A stretch of DNA of 64,000 nucleotides from Acidimicrobiaceae bacterium (GCA_003160635.1 PMLV01000070.1:57169-121168), one strand, 5' to 3'. Shown: positions 41,917 to 51,818, numbered from the stretch's first letter. Notes: generated from the letters alone by a model not told the origin. Made by a program: numbers and translations.

Positions 41917-43962
41917 TGGGGCGAAAGCGAAGGTGGAGGCTCCGGATCACGAGGCTGTCCGAGCAGTCGCTCTGCGATGAGATTGCGCTGGACCTCACTG
42001 GTGCCCCCGGCAATGGTGAGGCAACGAGTCACGAGCGAGCCCAGGATCCAAGACTCGGCCTCGCCGGAGCGAAACGACCCAGCGGTACCGGCCAGCGACA
42101 GTCCGAATTCCTGGACACGTTGCTCATGTTCGGCGCCGAGCAGCTTCCCGACGCTGGCTCCTGCGCCGGGATCCAAACCTCTGAGGGCGCGGAGCGTCGC
42201 CCGGTGGCCCATCAGGGTCAGCGATTGACTTTCGGCAAGGAGCTCTCCGGCGCGCAGTTCTTGGCTCGGGGTCATTGCAACGCCAAGCTGCGAGAGCGAG
42301 ATCAGGACCTCTTCGACTCCCGTGCCGAACCCCCCGACCCCGACGACATGGAGACGCGCTCGTTGGCCAGAGTGGTCCGCGCGATCCTCCATCCGTCGCC
42401 GGGGGCGCCGACGACGGCACCGTCCGGCACGAATACGGCATCGAGGAAGACTTCGTTGAACTCAGCTCGGCCGGTCAGGTCTCGGAGAGGTCGGATGTCG
42501 ATGCCCGGGGTTGCCATGTCCACAATGAAATATGTGATTCCCTTATGTTTTGCCGCCTTGGCATCGCTTCGGGCCAGGCATATCCCCCAACCGGCCTCGT
42601 GGGCGTGCGACGTCCAGAGCTTCTGGCCAGTGAGAAGCCAGCCGCCGCCAGCTCCTCTTGGAGAACGATCTGTTCGAGCGGATCGGCACTGCGGCCCCAG
42701 GGCAGGGGCCAATGCGAGAAGGCCCATCCGTTGTCGACCAGGTACTCGGTTCGCGCCTCACCCTCCAGCCCTCGAAGTCCGGCAATGACCGGTGTGAGTT
42801 CGTTCCTGATCTCGACGGCCCGGGCGGGCAGGTCTGCGGATAAGAGGCGACGAGTCCCGCTGAGAGCCAAGTGTGCGATACGGGACGCATGAGCGTCGGG
42901 GCCACCGGGGAGTGCGCACGTGGACATGGACCTCTTGAGGTAGAGATGGGCGTCGTGCTCCCAGGTGAAGCCGATGCCGCCAAGGATCTGCACGCAGGAC
43001 TTCGCGCAACCGGCAAGACTCCGGAATGAGACGAAGGCAGCGAGCGAGGCGACGAGGTCCAACTCGTAGCGCTGCGGCGCTGACGTGTGGGCAAGGTGAT
43101 CGAAGGCGCGCGCAGCATCCCAGGCGACAGCATCAGCCTGTTCGGCCGCGACGACCATGTCTGCCAGCTTGTGCTTCACTCCCTGGAATTGACCTATCGG
43201 ACGACCGAATTGCACCCGGGTCTTTGCGTAGTCCGAGGCGGTGTCCAGGCACCATCGCGCCGATCCGGCGCTCTCCACTGCCGCCAGTATGGCGGCAGTG
43301 GTGTTGACCAGATGGTCGGTGACGCCACCAAGGATGTGGTCGGTGGGAACGTGTACGTTGTCGACCACCACATCCCCGATGCTGCGGGTGGGGTCGACGG
43401 GATCGAGTGTTCGTACGTGCACCCCCTCCTTCGTCGAGGGATCAGTGAGATCCAAGAGGCACCAGCCGACGTCCGTGATCGGCGCGAATATGACGAGCGC
43501 ACCAGGCGCGCCGAGGACCGAGCGAAGGGTCCCCGAGACGGATTGTTGACCATGGTCCGCCTCCTGCGTGATCTCAAGGCGATCCCTTCCAAAGGAAACG
43601 CCCGCTGGCCTCGATCCATTGGCCAACCCGGGTAGAAGATCACGACAGAGTGAATCTGTTCCGCAGGCCGCGAGGATCGCAGAGGTGAGCACGGTTGAGA
43701 GGAGCGGGCCGGGCACGAGCGCCCGAGCAAATTCGCCAAGGACGACCGCAAGCTCGCTCAGGCCGAATCCCTGGCCTCCGAATCGCTCCGGCAGATGAAG
43801 GCCGAGCCATCCTTCGGCCGCGATCTGATTCCAAAGGAGTGGAAGCTCGGCGGGGTCGGTGCCGAGTGCGGCCCGTCCTGCATTCGTGGGGCAGCGGACG
43901 CCGAGCCAGGCGTGGACGACCTGTCCGAGATGCTCGTGCTCTTCGCTGACGGCTATGGGCAT
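41913..43962 (-). pseudogene. Broken double acyl-CoA dehydrogenase (FadE-type fusion)
   Basis: Remains of a two-domain acyl-CoA dehydrogenase of about 730 residues. Domain 1 reads intact from 43962 (GLHLPERFGGQGFGLSE to ILGGIGFTWEHDAHLYLKRS), followed by the linker up to VLQEELAAAG. Near 42640-42650 the frame breaks. Domain 2 resumes in another frame at GGGWLLTGQKLWTS, so about 65-70 residues including the SEPxAGSD segment are missing, consistent with one deletion not divisible by three. A second frame change at a six-C run (42330-42335) separates it from the C-terminal part (AGGTSEVQRNLIAERLLGQP). The second break could be a sequencing error; the deletion is harder to explain that way. Confidence 0.8.
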
Positions 43963-43994
43963 CAGTCGGGTCGACGGTGAGGATTGAGGGTCTC

Positions 43995-44900
43995 TCAGGA
44001 ACCTTGTACCGGCTCTGCCGGGGCGGCTCGACTCAGGAGATCCCGCACAACGTCCCCCACCTCAGCTGGTGCCAGTCTTCGGCCCTCGGTAAACGAGGGC
44101 CCGTGCCTCCAACCCTCGGCAATGCCGATCATCCCTCCGTAGCTCTCGAAGACGCGCCCCGTCACCGAACTCGACTCCAGGCTGGCCAACCAGGCGACAA
44201 GCGGCGAGACATTCTCCGGCGCCATTGTGTCAAAGCCTTCGCCAGGCTCGGCCATGGCAGAAGCGAATATCTCCTGGGTCATCCGGGTCCGGGCGCCCGG
44301 CGAGAGCGCATTGACCGTAACCCCGTAGCGCCCCAGCTCGACCGCGGCGACCAGCGTCATTCCGACGATTCCAGCCTTGGCTGCGCTGTAGGCGGACTGA
44401 CCGAAGTTGCCGTACAGGCCCGCGCCCGAGGTCGTGTTGATGATGCGGGCGACAGGCGTCTCCCCGGATTTCGCGCGCTCTCGCCAATAATGTCCGGCGT
44501 GGTGGGAGGTGAACAACGCGCCGCACAGGTGCACACCGACCACCTTGGTGACATCGTCCGCGGTCAAGCTGACGATCATCCGGTCTCGTAGGACCCCCGC
44601 ATTGTTGACGAGGACGTCGAGTCGCCCGAATTCCCGAACCGCAGTTCCGATCAACTCTTGCGCTCCAGCCCAGTCCGAGACATCGTTGTTGTCGACCACC
44701 GCGTGACCACCGAGCGCCCGAATCTCGCTTGCCACCTCGTTGGCCCAATCTGGACCACCGCCGCTGCCGTCGAGCTCGACTCCCAAGTCGTTGACGACAA
44801 CCGAAGCGCCCTCCCGCCCCAGCTCCAGGGCATGTGCGCGGCCGAGTCCGCGTCCTGCACCCGTGACGATGGCGACTCGCCCCTCGCAGATTCCACTCAC
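43995..44900 (-). CDS. SDR-family hydroxyacyl-CoA dehydrogenase (cassette copy 1)
   Basis: A 301-residue SDR of the MFE-2/HSD17B4-like group. Seen: TGAGRGLGRAHAL, VVVNDLGVELDG, DVLVNNAGVLRDRM, catalytic Ser in INTTSGAGLYG and Tyr/Lys in QSAYSAAK. It probably oxidises a 3-hydroxyacyl-CoA with NAD. It starts at GTG 44900, overlapping the stop of the DUF35 gene (GTGA). The order thiolase-like, DUF35, SDR is repeated at 54038-56534, where the homologous SDR is more GC-rich. Confidence 0.87.
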   Translation of the reverse strand: MSGICEGRVAIVTGAGRGLGRAHALELGREGASVVVNDLGVELDGSGGGPDWANEVASEIRALGGHAVVDNNDVSDWAGAQELIGTAVREFGRLDVLVNNAGVLRDRMIVSLTADDVTKVVGVHLCGALFTSHHAGHYWRERAKSGETPVARIINTTSGAGLYGNFGQSAYSAAKAGIVGMTLVAAVELGRYGVTVNALSPGARTRMTQEIFASAMAEPGEGFDTMAPENVSPLVAWLASLESSSVTGRVFESYGGMIGIAEGWRHGPSFTEGRRLAPAEVGDVVRDLLSRAAPAEPVQGS

Positions 44901-45328
44901 GACAATGACTGCTCTATGGGGTGAAAGAAGGGGAGGGCAACGCCCTCGACCTCCTCGGCAAAATCGACCGCGACCCTCTGTCCGATCGCGACGCTATCGG
45001 CGTCGCAGTCGACGATATTGGTCATCATCCGCGGACCCTCATCCAAGTCGACCAGGGCGACCACATACGGCACGAGTTGATCGAACGGCGGAGTGCGACT
45101 TTGACGCACAACCGTGAAGGAGTAGACGGTGCCTCGACCAGAAGCTGGTCGCCACGTGAGCTCGCCCGCGCACTGGCGGCAGAACGGTCTCGGATAGAAC
45201 TCGAATCGGTCACAGGCCGAGCAATATTGGATCAGGAGCTCGCCCCTGGTGGTGGCGGTCCAATATGGCTCTGAGATGGGATCGGGAACCGGAAGTATCC
45301 GGCCTTCCACCATGCGGGCATCGATCAC
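44897..45328 (-). CDS. DUF35 zinc-ribbon/OB-fold protein, partner of thiolase-like protein (copy 1)
   Basis: A 143-residue DUF35 protein. Near residue 33 an intact rubredoxin-like zinc ribbon is seen (CSACDRFEFYPRPFCRQC), followed by an OB fold with GRGTVYSFTVVRQS and YVVALVDLDEGPRMMTN. Proteins of this type bind thiolase-fold partners and shape the acyl-CoA channel, as ChsH2-DUF35 does with the aldolase Ltp2. GTG 45328 overlaps the upstream thiolase-like stop (GTGA) and has AAAGGAGG ahead. Longer in-frame starts lie inside that gene. Confidence 0.87.
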   Translation of the reverse strand: MIDARMVEGRILPVPDPISEPYWTATTRGELLIQYCSACDRFEFYPRPFCRQCAGELTWRPASGRGTVYSFTVVRQSRTPPFDQLVPYVVALVDLDEGPRMMTNIVDCDADSVAIGQRVAVDFAEEVEGVALPFFHPIEQSLS

Positions 45329-46494
45329 GAGCCCTCCTTTCCGAGGACGACGGTCCCCATGCACGAGAGGTTGCCGCCTGAGCCGCTTGCCACGGCAATC
45401 TTGCAATCGGGAACCTGTGCCGCACCGGCGTGTCCTCGGAGTTGGCGTACTGCCTCGATCAACAGAAAGATTCCTCGTCGACCAGGGTGACAGGACGAGA
45501 GCCCACCGCCATCCGTGTTCGTGGGAAGTTCTCCTGTCGTTGTCAGGAGCCCACTCTTTATGAGATCCCCACCCTCACCCTTCTTGCAGAAACCGAGATC
45601 TTCGAGCAGCAGTAGGACCGTGATGGTGAAGCTGTCATACAGTTGGAGTGTATCGACGTCAGCTGGCGAAACTCCGGCCTTGGCGAAGGCCAGCGGACCC
45701 GTGATGGCGGCCGCCGTGGTCGTCAGGGAGGGCATCTGGCTCATGCTCCAGTGGGTCTGGGCGGCGGCCGCTCCGAGAACGTAGACAGGTGCCTGCCGAA
45801 GGTCCTTGGCCCGTTCCTCCGTCGTCATCAATACCGCGCCACCTCCGTCGGTGATGATGCAGCAGTCGAGCAGGTGAAGTGGGTCGGAGATCATTCGTGA
45901 TGCGAGGACATCATCGACGGTGATGGGAGTCTGGTACATGGCATCGGGATTGAGTGATGCGTTCTGGCGGATGTCGACCGCAATCTGCGCCAAAGCCTCG
46001 GAGGTCGTCCCAAACTCATGCATGTGCCGCATGGCTGAAAGCGCATAGTTGCTGACGAGCGGGCTTCCATACGGCATGTCGAATTGCAAGGCTCCCCGCT
46101 GTCGCCCGTCGCCGGAATTGCCGAAGAGCTGGGTACCAAGGGTACGCCCCATGCGGGACAGGAAATCCGACCCATACGTGATGAGGACAGTGTCGCACTC
46201 GCCGTGTTCGATGGCCGCGGCTGCGTGTTGGACGTAGTACTCAAAGACCGCACCACCCGTGTCGGTGCCGTCGATGTAGCGATGGTCGATGCCGAGGATC
46301 TCGGCCATCGTCGCCGCGTCGTCCAGTCCGTAGGTTCCCACACACATCAGGCCATCGATGTCCTGCTTCGCAATTCCGGAGTCGTCGAGAGCCCTGCGTA
46401 TCGCTAAGCCGTGATGGCCGATGGAATCGAGATGGGGCGTCTTCGGAAAATCGCTCAATCCGATGCCGGCAATGACCGCGGTTCGAGACCCCAA
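45325..46494 (-). CDS. Thiolase-like protein of SCP-x/Ltp type lacking the nucleophilic Cys (copy 1)
   Basis: A 389-residue thiolase-fold protein. The position of the thiolase nucleophile (TDTGGAVFEYY) has Gly in place of Cys. The HDxF His is replaced by Tyr in LYDSFTITV. The late His is kept in SSCHPGRRG. A Tyr at that place is a mark of Ltp2-type retro-aldolases, so C-C cleavage without thiolysis is a reasonable guess. It overlaps the DUF35 gene, with which it probably forms a complex. Copy 2 at 55371 is highly similar over the whole length. Confidence 0.86.
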   Translation of the reverse strand: MGSRTAVIAGIGLSDFPKTPHLDSIGHHGLAIRRALDDSGIAKQDIDGLMCVGTYGLDDAATMAEILGIDHRYIDGTDTGGAVFEYYVQHAAAAIEHGECDTVLITYGSDFLSRMGRTLGTQLFGNSGDGRQRGALQFDMPYGSPLVSNYALSAMRHMHEFGTTSEALAQIAVDIRQNASLNPDAMYQTPITVDDVLASRMISDPLHLLDCCIITDGGGAVLMTTEERAKDLRQAPVYVLGAAAAQTHWSMSQMPSLTTTAAAITGPLAFAKAGVSPADVDTLQLYDSFTITVLLLLEDLGFCKKGEGGDLIKSGLLTTTGELPTNTDGGGLSSCHPGRRGIFLLIEAVRQLRGHAGAAQVPDCKIAVASGSGGNLSCMGTVVLGKEGS

Positions 46495-46619
46495 TGGTTC
46501 ACCTCGTTCTGAGAGTAGGGAAGTGCCAATGCGATGAGACGTGGATGGGACGGCACCGCCAGCGGAGGCGATGGTAGGGGTGCGACAGGCAATCGGTCAA
46601 TCGGGGCCATTCTTGTCGT

Positions 46620-48302
46620 TCAGTGTTGCGCGTTGATCCACTGGTCACGCAAGACGAACTTTTGGATCTTCCCCGTCGGCGTGAGGGGTAATGAGTCGAC
46701 GAATTCGACAGAGGCCGGAACCTTGTACGAGGCGAGTTGGGTCCGGCAATAGTCGAGAAGCTCCTGTTCGCTTGCCTCGGTGCCGGGTTGGCGCAGCACA
46801 AATGCCACGCCCACTTCTCCTTGAATCGGGTGGGGGACCCCGATCACGGCCGAGCCAGCGACGTCGTCGCGTTCATTGAGGACCACTTCGATTTCGGCTG
46901 GATAGACGTTCGCACCGCCACGCTTGAAGGCATCGACGCCGCGTCCCATGATGGAGAGGTAGCCGCGCGCATCGGCGCTGGCCAGATCTCCCGTGTTCAG
47001 CCATCCATCGACAATCGACGTCATTGTGGCCTCGGGGTTTCCCAGGTATCCCTTCGTCACGTTCGGTCCCCGGATCCACAACACACCCACCTCTCCGGGC
47101 GCCACGACGTTACCGCTCTCGGGATCACGCAACTCGATGTCGTTATCGGGAGCGGCGTGGCCAACGGTCGAGATGATGTCTTCCAGCGGATCACCGAGGT
47201 CGGTCCAGGTGCTCGCGATGACGGCCTCGGTGAGGCCGTACGAGGACACCAGATCGGCGTTGGGCATCCGCTCACAGATGCGCTGGACCAGCCCGTCGAT
47301 GCCCGATGACCCGCCGATCTGCACGATCCGCATGCTGCTCAGATCGCAGTTGTCGGCGTTTGGGTGGGCCAGCGCCAGTTCGTAGTGGGTGGGCACACCC
47401 TGCAGGTGGGTGCACTTGTATGTCACGAGGTGCTCCAGGAAGCGAGTGGGATCGAACTGATCGTCGAGAACGATCATGGAACCGGCCAGAAGGGGGACCA
47501 GGGCATTCATGGTGCACCCGAACGTCCAGAACAGCGGTGAGGCAAGGATCGAGCGGTCGCCTGGCCCCAATCCGATGTGCGAGACCCAATGCGCCAGATG
47601 ATCGACAATTGCGCCATGCGTAAGGACCGCGCCCTTGGGTACTCCTGTCGTTCCGGATGTGAACATGATCAGGGCGACGTCGTCGCTCGTGACGATGTTC
47701 TCGGGGATGTTCTCCGGGCCGGCGGATTGACCTGAGGCGATGATCTCGGCCCAGGGGATGGCACCTTTGGGCCACTCGCCTTCGCCGACCCCGATCACTT
47801 GGCGCAGTGCCGGGAATTTGCTGCTCTGCCATTCTCCGACGGGAGCGTCGTAGATCTCGGGGACCAGGGATTGCAACAAGGGCCGCGTGTCGTGACCGAC
47901 AACGTTTCCGCCCCACACGAGCAGGTTCATCTCTGACTTGCTCACGATGTGGTCGAGCTCACGGGCCCGTAATGCCGTATTCAGGGGAACCAGGGCGGCG
48001 CCCAGCGCGGTGACTGCATATTCGATCTGAAGCCATTCGAACGCGTTACCCAGGAAGAGGCCAACCCGATCGCCTTCGGCAATCCCGAGAGCCTCGAGTC
48101 CGGCCGCGATGGCCGCGACGTTGCTCATGAGGTCGGCGAAGGTTCGCACCTCCCCCTTGAAGGCCATCCAGGGCTCGTCGGCGAAGCGGCGTCCAGCCTG
48201 TGACAGCACGGCCGGAATGGTCGAGGGGCCTAACTCCGTCGACCAGCATGAAGGAATTGTCGTTTCCTGGCCACTGGACCGACGTGCGTCTTTGCCTGCC
48301 AT
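46620..48302 (-). CDS. AMP-binding acyl-CoA ligase (FadD3/FadD17-like in outline)
   Basis: A 560-residue acyl-CoA synthetase with LIMFTSGTTGVPKGAVLTH, SSYGLTEAVIAS, WLNTGDLASAD and the catalytic Lys in LTPTGKIQKF. GAGGAG lies at good distance before ATG 48302. It is upstream of, and on the same strand as, the thiolase-like/DUF35/SDR cassette with a 125-base gap, so it probably activates the acid that this cassette processes. A ligase is also adjacent to cassette copy 2, but divergent there. The similarity to named FadD proteins is an impression only. Confidence 0.87.
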   Translation of the reverse strand: MAGKDARRSSGQETTIPSCWSTELGPSTIPAVLSQAGRRFADEPWMAFKGEVRTFADLMSNVAAIAAGLEALGIAEGDRVGLFLGNAFEWLQIEYAVTALGAALVPLNTALRARELDHIVSKSEMNLLVWGGNVVGHDTRPLLQSLVPEIYDAPVGEWQSSKFPALRQVIGVGEGEWPKGAIPWAEIIASGQSAGPENIPENIVTSDDVALIMFTSGTTGVPKGAVLTHGAIVDHLAHWVSHIGLGPGDRSILASPLFWTFGCTMNALVPLLAGSMIVLDDQFDPTRFLEHLVTYKCTHLQGVPTHYELALAHPNADNCDLSSMRIVQIGGSSGIDGLVQRICERMPNADLVSSYGLTEAVIASTWTDLGDPLEDIISTVGHAAPDNDIELRDPESGNVVAPGEVGVLWIRGPNVTKGYLGNPEATMTSIVDGWLNTGDLASADARGYLSIMGRGVDAFKRGGANVYPAEIEVVLNERDDVAGSAVIGVPHPIQGEVGVAFVLRQPGTEASEQELLDYCRTQLASYKVPASVEFVDSLPLTPTGKIQKFVLRDQWINAQH

Positions 48303-48471
48303 CCAATCTCCTCGCTCCCGAACCCTGGGCGGCAGGCGAAGGTAACGGTTGTAACCCCGCCGGGTTCCTTCACCCGGCCTCTCCAGATGGAGTGCAGAGG
48401 CACCGCATGCCGTACTGCTCTAGGGTCTAACATTGCATAGATAGGAAGATCTCGCAAGTAGAGAGTCGGCC

Positions 48472-49680
48472 ATGCCGGCTTGGCAGCCAGGGCAATTGAG
48501 AGGGGTTCGGTTGGGCTTCAACACCGCCATCGTGGGCATCGGGCAGTCGGAATTCTCCAAGCACCTCGAACCCACAGAGGAGGAGTTGGCGGTACGGGCC
48601 ATTTTGGCAGCCCTCGAGGATGCCGGCATCGAGGCGAGTGAGGTCGACGCTCTTTCCTCGTTCACCATGGAGGCCACCGAGGAGGTCGCCGTCGCCAAGA
48701 ACCTCGGCTTGGGGGATATCACGTTCTTCTCGAAGATCGGCTATGGCGGAGGGGGGGGTTGCGGGACGATCGGCCATCTGAGCCTGGCCATCGCGGGAGG
48801 CGTTTCTCACGTCGGCGTCGCGTGGCGCTCCAGGAAGAGAGGGTCCGGAGTCCGACCCTGGGCCGCCGGGCCGGGGGGCCTGCGGATCCCGGGTTCCGAG
48901 CAGGTCACGGCAGCCACGTGGGCTCGCCCGTTCGGCTTGTTGCGCCCGGTGGACGAGATCGCCGTGCTGACCCGAAGGTACATGCACGAAACTGGCGCGA
49001 CGCGGGAACATCTGGCTGAAGTGGCAATGTCGATTCGTGCCAATGCAAATCGCAACCCGGCTGCAATGATGCACGACCGACTGATGTCGCTCGACGACTA
49101 CATGAACGCGCGATGGATCAGTGAGCCGCTCTGTCTGTTCGACAACTGCCTGGAGACGGACGGCGCGTTGGCGGTCGTCGTCACGTCGACGGAACGGGCC
49201 AAGGATTGCCGAAGGGCTCCGGTGTTCGTTGACTCGTTCGCACAGGCGATTCCTCAACAACATCATCACATGGTGAATTTCTGGGCCGAGGACCCCATCG
49301 GAGCCCCGGCGCGCGCGTGTGCGGCAGCCCTTTGGCGGCAATCAGAGCTGCAGCCACAGGACATAGATGTCGTGCAGATCTATGACGCGTTCACCCCTCT
49401 GGTGCTGATTTCGCTGGAGAACTACGGCTTCTGCGGTCGCGGCGAAGCGCCGGGCTTCATCGAAGGCGGGACCATTCGATACGGCGGGAAACTTCCGGTC
49501 AATACGAGTGGGGGAGGTCTGTCCGAGGCGTACGTGCACGGGATGAACCTCATCACCGAAGGAGTACGGCAGATGCGGGGTGACTCGACATCGCAAGTGG
49601 TGGACGCCACTGCGTGCCTGGTGACGTCGGGTGAAGGGGTGCCGACCAGCGCCCTCATTCTTCGAAGTGAGGAGAGCTGA
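48472..49680 (+). CDS. Ltp2-like thiolase-fold aldolase
   Basis: About 402 residues. Like Ltp2, it lacks the thiolase nucleophile (Gly in IGYGGGGGCG) and has Tyr at both positions where thiolases have His: QIYDAFTPLV and GGLSEAYVHGM. Ltp2, with its DUF35 partner, performs a retro-aldol cleavage in sterol side-chain degradation using tyrosines, so this is the best candidate for such an aldolase in the window. Start uncertain: ATG 48472 has a weak site, whereas TTG 48511 has GAGAGGGG five bases ahead and begins where homologues usually begin (GFNTAIVGIG). A DUF35 gene follows at once. Confidence 0.85.
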   Translation: MPAWQPGQLRGVRLGFNTAIVGIGQSEFSKHLEPTEEELAVRAILAALEDAGIEASEVDALSSFTMEATEEVAVAKNLGLGDITFFSKIGYGGGGGCGTIGHLSLAIAGGVSHVGVAWRSRKRGSGVRPWAAGPGGLRIPGSEQVTAATWARPFGLLRPVDEIAVLTRRYMHETGATREHLAEVAMSIRANANRNPAAMMHDRLMSLDDYMNARWISEPLCLFDNCLETDGALAVVVTSTERAKDCRRAPVFVDSFAQAIPQQHHHMVNFWAEDPIGAPARACAAALWRQSELQPQDIDVVQIYDAFTPLVLISLENYGFCGRGEAPGFIEGGTIRYGGKLPVNTSGGGLSEAYVHGMNLITEGVRQMRGDSTSQVVDATACLVTSGEGVPTSALILRSEES

Positions 49681-49681
49681 G

Positions 49682-50119
49682 ATGACTGCCGCGTTCAGCC
49701 CTATGGAGGACCCGGAGACGGCACCATTCTTCGAAGCGGCACGGCGCGGGGAGCTGCGGATTCAGGCGTGCACGAACTGCGCGCGCCTGCGGTTTCCGCC
49801 ACGCCCCATGTGCCCGTGGTGCCATTCCTTGGATTCGGAATGGCAGCGCCAATCGGGACGAGGCCGCATCTGGTCATTCGCAGTGCCCCACCCACCGCTG
49901 CTGCCGCCGTTCGCCGAAGAGGCACCCTACGTCGTGGCGGTGATCGAGCTCGACGAGGACCCTCTGATCCGGCTGGTTGGCAATATCGTTCGCGAGGTCG
50001 ACGGGTCAATCGGTGTCGTTCCCAGCTCCGAGCTCAGTATCGGGGCGGGCGTGACGGCCGTCTTCGGAAAGAGTATCGAGGGCTTCCCCGTGCCACAGTG
50101 GGTGATGAGCGCCAACTGA
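49682..50119 (+). CDS. DUF35 zinc-ribbon/OB-fold partner of the Ltp2-like aldolase
   Basis: A 145-residue DUF35 protein with an intact zinc ribbon (CTNCARLRFPPRPMCPWC), an OB fold including GRGRIWSFAVPH, and YVVAVIELDEDPLIRLVGN. It starts at ATG 49682, one base after the stop of the aldolase gene, with GGAGAG ahead. An earlier in-frame start lies inside the aldolase gene. It is expected to form an obligate complex with the Ltp2-like protein. The OB part differs more from the two other stand-alone DUF35 proteins than they do from each other. Confidence 0.87.
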   Translation: MTAAFSPMEDPETAPFFEAARRGELRIQACTNCARLRFPPRPMCPWCHSLDSEWQRQSGRGRIWSFAVPHPPLLPPFAEEAPYVVAVIELDEDPLIRLVGNIVREVDGSIGVVPSSELSIGAGVTAVFGKSIEGFPVPQWVMSAN

Positions 50120-50149
50120 AGGCACCCGGGCTCACCGATTGAAGATGCA

Positions 50150-50791
50150 TCAGCCCGCCGCTTCGGCGCGTTGCAATCGCTCACATATCTCGGCGCGCAC
50201 CAGGGGGTCCAACGCGGCGATCCGTTGTGCTGACTCCGTGGCGGCCTGTCGTAAGTCGGGCAGGGGAACGGCGCGGGTGGCCAATCCGAGCTCCACGGCC
50301 TCACGGGCATCGAATCGGCGACCGGTAAGGCAGAGCTCCCTGGCTTGGCGAACACCGACGGCCCGTGGCAGCCGGTCGTAGAGCCCCCAGGTGGCGACGA
50401 AGCCCAAGCCCGCATGCGTGTCCGCGAAGACAGCCTCGTGGGCCGCGATGATGAAGTCACAGGCGAGGGCCAGTTCGAGACCCCCGCCGATGCATGCGCC
50501 GTTGACGGCGGCGATGACCGGCGTCGAGCAGCGTGCAATGTCCGTGGCCGGGTCGGACGAGAAATGTGCCGACTCCGTTTCGGACAAGCTCTTGAGATCG
50601 ACCCCGGCGCAGAAGGCCGGCCCTTCTCCCGTGAGAACGATGCACCCGATGTCACTGTCGGAATCCGCCTCTTCGAGGCTCTCGGAGAGTTCCCTTCGCA
50701 GTGCCGGGTTGAGCGCGTTGCGGGCCTCCGGTCGATTGAGGCTGAGATGCGCTACGCCACCTTCGTTCCAACACAACAGCGTCTCTTCCAT
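50150..50791 (-). CDS. Short enoyl-CoA hydratase/isomerase family protein
   Basis: A crotonase-fold protein of 213 residues, about 40 shorter than usual, with the missing part at the C-terminus. Oxyanion-hole segments are seen in AFCAGVDLK and NGACIGGGLELAL. The later site reads FADTHAGLGFVATWG, a subgroup without the common second Glu. The C-terminal helix that normally helps trimerise and cover the active site is mostly absent, so activity is uncertain. It diverges from the GntR gene at 50961. Confidence 0.82.
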   Translation of the reverse strand: MEETLLCWNEGGVAHLSLNRPEARNALNPALRRELSESLEEADSDSDIGCIVLTGEGPAFCAGVDLKSLSETESAHFSSDPATDIARCSTPVIAAVNGACIGGGLELALACDFIIAAHEAVFADTHAGLGFVATWGLYDRLPRAVGVRQARELCLTGRRFDAREAVELGLATRAVPLPDLRQAATESAQRIAALDPLVRAEICERLQRAEAAG

Positions 50792-50946
50792 TACTCATCG
50801 GGTCCTTTTCAGAGGCATGTCACGCGTTCGTGCATGCAACGTACGTAGCCTTGTTGCGAAGGAGCGCATCCGGGTGAGGAATTCCCCCGGATGGATCCGA
50901 TCGCGGCCTTCAGCTGGGGGTGCGCTGGGCGTCGCCATCCTTTCGG

Positions 50947-50959
50947 TACAATCAATGTA
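50947..50959. promoter_or_regulatory. Inverted repeat TACA-N5-TGTA, candidate GntR operator
   Basis: A 13-base inverted repeat in the gap between the divergent enoyl-CoA hydratase and the GntR gene. It overlaps a possible earlier ATG of the regulator (50955), which argues for a later start. FadR-type regulators bind short palindromes next to their own genes, so autoregulation is plausible. The arms are only four bases, so chance cannot be excluded. Confidence 0.3.
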
Positions 50960-50960
50960 T

Positions 50961-51818
50961 ATGAATGCCCTCAAGCCGATGGAAGACGGGATGGACGGCG
51001 CGCCGCAACGGGGATCGGGTCGAGGAGCCCAGCTTCGCCAGCCCCGGATCGCGGACCTCATCGCGTCCCGCTTGCGGAGCCGGATTGTGAACGGCGAGAT
51101 CGCTGACGGCAAGCTTCTTCCCAAGCAGGACGAACTTCTCGAAGAATTCGAGGTGAGCCGTCCGTCCCTGCGCGAGGCGCTCCGCATCCTCGAGACAGAA
51201 GGTCTGATCACGGTGCGCCGGGGCAATATGGGTGGCGCGGTGGTGCATGCGCCCAAGCCCGAAGCAGCTGCCTTCATGATGGGCCTTGTCCTCCAAGCAG
51301 GCAGTGTGCCGCTCAGCGACTTGGCGGAGGCCCTGGCCCGGCTCGAACCGGCCTGTGCTGCAGCGTGCGCCGACCGTCCTGACCGGGCACAGACCACGGT
51401 GCCGGTTCTCAGGGCCTCCATAGAGGAGGGCGCCGAAAACATCGACAACGCCATGGCCTTCACCCAGATTGCCCACCGTTTTCACGACGAACTGGTCGGG
51501 CAATGCGGCAACGAAACTCTTCGGCTGACGGTCGGAACACTGGTCACGCTGTGGTCTACCCAGGAGTCGGCTTGGGCGGAGGGGGCCGAGGCGAGACACG
51601 CGTTTCCCGATCGCCACCTGCGCCTCGCCGCATTGCGGGCCCACCGCAAGCTCGTTGACGCCATCGAGCGGGGGGACGCGAACGATGCGGCACGCATCGC
51701 GTATGCCCACATGGAAGCGAGCCAGATCCATGTCCTGGGCGAGCAAGGCAGTCAGAGCGTGTCGGTGACCCAGCGGAGCGACGCCCCTCGCGGCATTGTG
51801 TCCGGCATCCGCCTCTAG
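50961..51818 (+). CDS. FadR-type GntR transcriptional regulator
   Basis: About 285 residues. An N-terminal winged helix-turn-helix of the GntR type is seen (LPKQDELLEEFEVSRPSLRE, then ALRILETEGLITVRRG), with a C-terminal all-helical FCD domain carrying metal/ligand-type residues in HRFHDELVGQCGN and RHLRLAALRAH. FCD regulators sense acids or acyl-CoAs. It is the only dedicated transcription regulator outside the Clp locus, so it is a candidate controller of part of this gene set. ATG 50961, 50979 and 50991 are all possible starts. It sits between an enoyl-CoA hydratase and an amidohydrolase. Confidence 0.85.
   Translation: MNALKPMEDGMDGAPQRGSGRGAQLRQPRIADLIASRLRSRIVNGEIADGKLLPKQDELLEEFEVSRPSLREALRILETEGLITVRRGNMGGAVVHAPKPEAAAFMMGLVLQAGSVPLSDLAEALARLEPACAAACADRPDRAQTTVPVLRASIEEGAENIDNAMAFTQIAHRFHDELVGQCGNETLRLTVGTLVTLWSTQESAWAEGAEARHAFPDRHLRLAALRAHRKLVDAIERGDANDAARIAYAHMEASQIHVLGEQGSQSVSVTQRSDAPRGIVSGIRL

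Noticed and set aside
42302..42727. Treating the middle fragment of the broken acyl-CoA dehydrogenase as a separate small gene
   Set aside because: It contains only an internal slice of the second domain, begins in shifted-frame sequence and has no ribosome site. It is part of the pseudogene.
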